17,770 bases of DNA from Alphaproteobacteria bacterium (GTDB lineage Bacteria > Pseudomonadota > Alphaproteobacteria > ATCC43930 > CGMCC-115725), in NCBI GenBank assembly GCA_017353855.1, contig JAFMSA010000021.1:1-17770 (forward strand), read 5' to 3'. Within the stretch, counting starts at the first letter, position 1. Each line of letters starts with the position of its first letter. A program made the translations under genes and the position numbers. Positions 14,770 through 17,770 of this stretch are shown piece after piece. A model generated the notes under the pieces. The model was not told the origin of the DNA, ran no database searches, and worked only from the letters and a program-made list of their open reading frames with translations.

Positions 14770-16083
14770 TTACCCAAATAGCCGGGCGCGGGTTTGAGCG
14801 AATTCCTCGACCGCCTCGACCAGCTTGTCGGCGTCGTCTTCGCCCAAGGCCGTCGACATCGCAAACATGCCGCGCTTGGCGAACCAGATGCCGCGCCCGA
14901 TAAGGTCGAAATAGAAGAGGTCGCGCAGTTCGGCATTACCCTTCTCGGCGTCTTCCTGGCAACCGATGGCCGCATCGGTCATATGGACCGCCAGCATTGA
15001 GCCCAATCCGGTGAACCGCATTGCAAGCCCGTGCCGGCGGACGAGGTCGTTCAGCCGCCCGCGCAGGTCGTCTCCCGAGGCGTTGAGGGCGCTGGCGCGC
15101 TCCGGCGTATAGATCTGGGTCAGTCCGACCAGCCCGGCCCTCATCGTCAATACATTGTTGTTGAACGTGCCGGCATGTTGGAACGCATCCGGCCGGCGCG
15201 GGTCGAAACGCTCCATCAGATCGGCGCGCCCGCCGAACGCCCCAAAGCTCATGCCGCCGCCGACATACTTGCCGAGTGTGGTCAGGTCCGGGAGGACGCC
15301 GTGCACCTCCTGCAGTCCGCCCGGCGCCAGCCGCGAGGTCATCACCTCGTCGAAGATCAGCAATGCCCCGGTCTCGTTCGCCAATGCTCGCAATCCGGTA
15401 AGGAACGAGCGTTCTGCCGGAATACAACCGGTCGTTCCTTGCATCGGCTCGACCAGGATCGCGGCGAGTGCCTCACGGTGCGGTCGCACGACCGTCTCGA
15501 CCGCTGCGAAATCGTTATAGCGGCCGAGGAGGAACTCGAATGGCGCATTGAGGGGACTGCCATGTCCGCGAAAATAAAATACGCCGCCGTGATAGCCGCC
15601 GGTGAATACCAGGATTTTCGGCCTGCCGGTAATCGCCCGCGCGGCGCTGACGGCCATCAGATTGGCCTCGGTGCCGGAATTGGTGAAGCGCACGAGTTCG
15701 ATCGACGGGAAACGCTCGCAGATCGCCGCGGCAAAGCGCGCCTCGATCGTGTTGCGCGCACCGAAATTGAGGCCCTCATCGAGCGCCCCCTGGATCGCGC
15801 TGCGGATCGCTGGGTGTGAGTGGCCGTAGATGCCCGCAGTAAATTCGCTGAGAAAGTCGACATATTCGTGCCCGTCGAGGTCCCACAGGCGCGCCCCCTC
15901 GCCACGAACGATCGTAAGCGGAAACGGGTCTACGTGGATCGCCGAACGGGTATTGCCGCCTGGCATCGCGGTGCAAGCTTCGCGATGCTGAGCAAGGCTG
16001 AGCGGGTTGCGCTCCCGGTAGCGCTCTTCCGCCTCGGCGAGCGCCGCCCGTATATCGATGTTGGCCGGGTGGGGAGTGTTCAT
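14770..16083 (-). CDS. HemL-like class III (PLP) aminotransferase
   Basis: PLP-dependent enzyme of 437 aa related to glutamate-1-semialdehyde aminomutases and omega-aminotransferases. Fold-type I motifs are in order: MPGGNTRSAIH (40-50), the phosphate-binding NSGTEAN (135-141), GGYHGG (162-167), D245 in IFDEVM for the pyridine nitrogen, and the Schiff-base lysine K272 in TTLGKYVGGGMSFGAFGG. It starts only 6 bases after the dioxygenase stop and is probably last in the cupin-dioxygenase-aminotransferase operon. A heme role is unlikely: alphaproteobacteria normally make 5-aminolevulinate with ALA synthase, and the context is oxidative small-molecule metabolism. It more probably transaminates or isomerises an amino or keto product of the dioxygenase step. 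The substrate is unknown. Confidence 0.92.
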   Translation of the reverse strand: MNTPHPANIDIRAALAEAEERYRERNPLSLAQHREACTAMPGGNTRSAIHVDPFPLTIVRGEGARLWDLDGHEYVDFLSEFTAGIYGHSHPAIRSAIQGALDEGLNFGARNTIEARFAAAICERFPSIELVRFTNSGTEANLMAVSAARAITGRPKILVFTGGYHGGVFYFRGHGSPLNAPFEFLLGRYNDFAAVETVVRPHREALAAILVEPMQGTTGCIPAERSFLTGLRALANETGALLIFDEVMTSRLAPGGLQEVHGVLPDLTTLGKYVGGGMSFGAFGGRADLMERFDPRRPDAFQHAGTFNNNVLTMRAGLVGLTQIYTPERASALNASGDDLRGRLNDLVRRHGLAMRFTGLGSMLAVHMTDAAIGCQEDAEKGNAELRDLFYFDLIGRGIWFAKRGMFAMSTALGEDDADKLVEAVEEFAQTRARLFG

Positions 16084-16089
16084 GCGTCT

Positions 16090-17061
16090 TCAGCCGGTAT
16101 AAGCACGCCGGCCGTGGTCGCGCAGCCACAAACGGACAAGATGGCGTTTGCGGTCGGGGTCAGCGTGATCGACAAAGGCGGTGCGGCTGTGACCGAGTGC
16201 CCGGTTGTGGACGAATTGGATCTGGCCCGGCTCGAGGTCGAAATCGACCGAAAGGCCGTCCCCGTCGAATATCTCGAGCATCGCCTCGATCGCGGCTCGC
16301 CCTTCCGGGTCGATCGGCTCGTCGCGCAGCGCGTATCCGCCGGTGATCTGGTGTGCGCTGAAACGCGCGCGCACGTCCCGGGCGTTCTCTCGGAAGACCG
16401 GCGCCGAAAAGACCGGATTTTCGCCGGCGTGGTATTCTCGCTGCCGGTCAAACCAGAAGGGTTGATAAAGCCGCTGCAGTTGCTCGCGATGTCGCGCCAT
16501 GAGCGCGTTGTGCACGGTATGAAAGCTGATCACGCGGCTGTGACCCCCGCTTTGCGCCTGGCGCAAACACAACAGGCCAACATAATCCGGCGGAGTGACG
16601 TTATACGCATTATCGTTATGGAAACGGATTTCGATATTGGTCTTGTCGGGACGAATACCTGAGCCGGGGAGCGCCTGCTGCCCGGTGTCGAGGACATCAT
16701 AAATCATCGTGCCATCGAGCTTTTGCGCGACAGGGCGCGACACCATGCTCGACAGCAGCCAGCAGACTGCAGTCGCTTCCGTTTTCTCCATCTCGCCGAC
16801 CGGCAGGCGGTCGACGATCGCGAAACGGCGGCCGTGATCAAGGGCGTCGCGCACGCGCGCCATTGCGCGGCGGCATGCCGGCATTGTGAAATCATCCGGC
16901 CTGCGCAGGATCGTCGGCAGCGGAAAAGCTCTGATCTCATCGACCGCGCGGCGGATCTCGTCGAGGCCCGCAGCGCAGAGCTCAACGCGATAGTCTTCAA
17001 CGCGGATATCGCTGCTCACCCAGGCACTTGCTCCGTCAATCGGCCTGTCCATTCCGCTCAT
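16090..17061 (-). CDS. TauD/TfdA-like Fe(II)/2-oxoglutarate-dependent dioxygenase
   Basis: Non-heme iron oxygenase of 323 aa that should couple 2-oxoglutarate decarboxylation to hydroxylation of a small molecule. The iron triad is visible: H148 and D150 in RFHNDNAYN, and distal H291 in HNRALGHSRTAF. The 2-oxoglutarate-binding arginine is R310 in RHLVRLWL. The start ATG 17061 overlaps the stop of the cupin gene in the four bases ATGA, which decides it. A second ATG at 17052 is better spaced from GGGAGG and could also be used, and a longer frame reaches 17169 but overlaps the cupin gene. The aminotransferase starts 6 bases downstream, so all three genes form one unit. Known relatives act on taurine, aryloxyacetates, carnitine precursors and amino acids. 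Here the paired aminotransferase suggests an amine or amino acid substrate. Confidence 0.93.
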   Translation of the reverse strand: MSGMDRPIDGASAWVSSDIRVEDYRVELCAAGLDEIRRAVDEIRAFPLPTILRRPDDFTMPACRRAMARVRDALDHGRRFAIVDRLPVGEMEKTEATAVCWLLSSMVSRPVAQKLDGTMIYDVLDTGQQALPGSGIRPDKTNIEIRFHNDNAYNVTPPDYVGLLCLRQAQSGGHSRVISFHTVHNALMARHREQLQRLYQPFWFDRQREYHAGENPVFSAPVFRENARDVRARFSAHQITGGYALRDEPIDPEGRAAIEAMLEIFDGDGLSVDFDLEPGQIQFVHNRALGHSRTAFVDHADPDRKRHLVRLWLRDHGRRAYTG

Positions 17062-17540
17062 CCCTCCCGGTGGATCGGATCTATCCAGCGCACCTCCTCC
17101 GGGCGCTCGGCGGGTTCGAGGTCGAGATTGACGACGACCGCCTCGTTGTCGCTGCGTACCAGCACGCATTCGAGCGTCTCGTGGGTGGATGCATTGATTT
17201 CCTGATGCGGGACATACGGGGGCACGAAGATGAAATCGCCGGGGCCAGCCTCGGCGACATATTCGAGGCGCTCGCCCCAGCGCATGCGGGCCCGCCCCCT
17301 GAGCACATAGATCACGCTTTCGAGGTGCCCGTGGTGGTGCGCTCCGGTCTTGGCGTTAGCGTGGATCTTGACAGTGCCCGCCCAGATCTTCTGCGCTCCG
17401 ACGCGCGCCAAGTTGATCGCCGCAGCGCGGTCCATTCCGGGGGTCTGCGCAGTATTCGGGTCGAGCTGGTCGCCCGGGATCACCTTCACGCCGTGGGTCT
17501 TCCAATTGACTGCTGCGTTGTGCTCGTGCTGCTCGCTCAT
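17058..17540 (-). CDS. Cupin-2 domain protein
   Basis: Small beta-barrel protein of 160 aa with one cupin domain. The first metal motif, GAHHHGHLESVIYVLRG (66-82), gives likely ligands H68, H70 and E74. The second, GDFIFVPPYVPHQEIN (101-116), gives H112. The metal site therefore looks complete, so it may be an enzyme (dioxygenase, isomerase or epimerase) or a ligand-binding helper rather than a dead fold. No helix-turn-helix or other domain is attached. It is the first gene of the operon, and its stop overlaps the dioxygenase start in ATGA. The start ATG 17540 has no strong ribosome binding site. A promoter candidate and a palindrome lie upstream. Confidence 0.9.
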   Translation of the reverse strand: MSEQHEHNAAVNWKTHGVKVIPGDQLDPNTAQTPGMDRAAAINLARVGAQKIWAGTVKIHANAKTGAHHHGHLESVIYVLRGRARMRWGERLEYVAEAGPGDFIFVPPYVPHQEINASTHETLECVLVRSDNEAVVVNLDLEPAERPEEVRWIDPIHREG

Positions 17541-17567
17541 CTGCTGCTCGGCTTCGGTTAGGCCTCG

Positions 17568-17596
17568 ATCGTATCATGCCTCGCGGGGCGTGTTCA
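17568..17596 (-). promoter_or_regulatory. Candidate promoter of the cupin-dioxygenase-aminotransferase operon
   Basis: On the minus strand TGAACA (17596-17591) and TACGAT (17573-17568) are separated by exactly 17 bases. Each matches four of six consensus positions of a sigma-70-type promoter. Transcription would begin near 17561, about 20 bases before the cupin start codon. The spacing is ideal but the elements are only moderate. Confidence 0.4.
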
Positions 17597-17613
17597 CGGC
17601 CCTTCGCCGAGCC

Positions 17614-17627
17614 TGTATCGAGATACA
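17614..17627. promoter_or_regulatory. Perfect palindrome TGTATC-GA-GATACA, possible operator
   Basis: A 6-2-6 perfect inverted repeat lies about 17 bases upstream of the candidate -35 element of the cupin operon. Its length, symmetry and TGTA...TACA ends resemble sites bound by dimeric repressors such as GntR-family proteins. The position above -35 would also suit an activator. No regulator gene is in the window; it may lie just beyond the right edge, possibly divergently transcribed. Confidence 0.4.
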
Positions 17628-17770
17628 CACGAAAATCTTACATCCGCGGGGAGACCAGGCCCGGGACGGCAACTGCGCCAATTCGGGTCGAGGGCCACAA
17701 TGCTCAGGTGTATTACAATGCCGGCCGAGGCGAACGGCGACAGATTTCCGGTCCGGTTTGGGGGGTGTTC
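17628..17770. other. Right-end intergenic sequence
   Basis: No open frame with coding character reaches the right edge of the window. The stretch is probably the upstream regulatory region of the cupin operon and possibly of a gene beyond the edge. Confidence 0.35.

Noticed and set aside
14770..16083. Naming the aminotransferase hemL, glutamate-1-semialdehyde aminomutase.
   Set aside because: The similarity is to the family only. The operon partners and the usual ALA synthase route of alphaproteobacteria argue against a heme role.
15820..16662. A 280-codon open frame on the plus strand.
   Set aside because: It is antisense to the aminotransferase and dioxygenase genes, both of which carry full catalytic motifs.
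1..17770. tRNA or rRNA genes, CRISPR repeats, transposases or attachment sites.
   Set aside because: I looked for the T-loop GTTCRA signature with paired arms, regularly spaced repeats and terminal inverted repeats with a transposase, and found none.

Overview
The window is GC-rich bacterial DNA with densely packed genes on both strands and frequent GTG or TTG starts. The guaB - rsmB - guaA order, the N-terminus of RsmB and the wealth of ABC-transporter and catabolic genes suggest an alphaproteobacterium. The genus cannot be read from the sequence, and there is no rRNA, tRNA, CRISPR array or recognisable insertion sequence.

Layout from left to right. (1) Bases 1-3229, minus strand: two tandem paralogous family-5 (peptide/opine/nickel type) substrate-binding proteins. 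The downstream one runs off the left edge; any permease or ATPase partners would lie beyond it. (2) Bases 3353-4525: a decay zone. It holds a flavin-dependent monooxygenase pseudogene (NtaA/SnaA/DszA type) with a large internal deletion and many frameshifts. A roughly 66-base N-terminal scrap of a short-chain dehydrogenase on the opposite strand abuts its 3' end, and about 370 bases without a recognisable gene follow. (3) Bases 4526-8915, plus strand: a compact operon of a Tat-exported NitT/TauT-type binding protein, permease, ATPase and a metal-dependent amidohydrolase of the ATZ/TRZ (aminohydrolase) type. It is probably an uptake-and-hydrolysis module for a small nitrogen heterocycle or cyclic amide.

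(4) Bases 9198-13702, minus strand: a guanine-nucleotide and rRNA-methylation block, guaB -> rsmB -> guaA. rsmB probably starts at a TTG that overlaps the stop of a 29-codon upstream ORF, and guaA overlaps the end of rsmB. (5) Bases 13703-14769: mostly non-coding, with a candidate guaB promoter and one plausible small-protein gene (73 aa, acidic N-terminal half, basic tail) with a good ribosome binding site. (6) Bases 14770-17540, minus strand: a tight three-gene operon, cupin -> TauD-like Fe(II)/2-oxoglutarate dioxygenase -> HemL-like class III aminotransferase. A candidate sigma-70-type promoter and a perfect 6-2-6 palindrome lie upstream of it.

The window joins conserved housekeeping genes (guaB, rsmB, guaA) to accessory metabolism (regions 1-3 and 6). 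No transcriptional regulator is encoded in it. The best candidates for unexplored biology are the cupin-TauD-aminotransferase operon, the transporter-amidohydrolase operon and the TTGA-coupled mini-ORF before rsmB. None of them can be assigned a substrate or mechanism from sequence alone.
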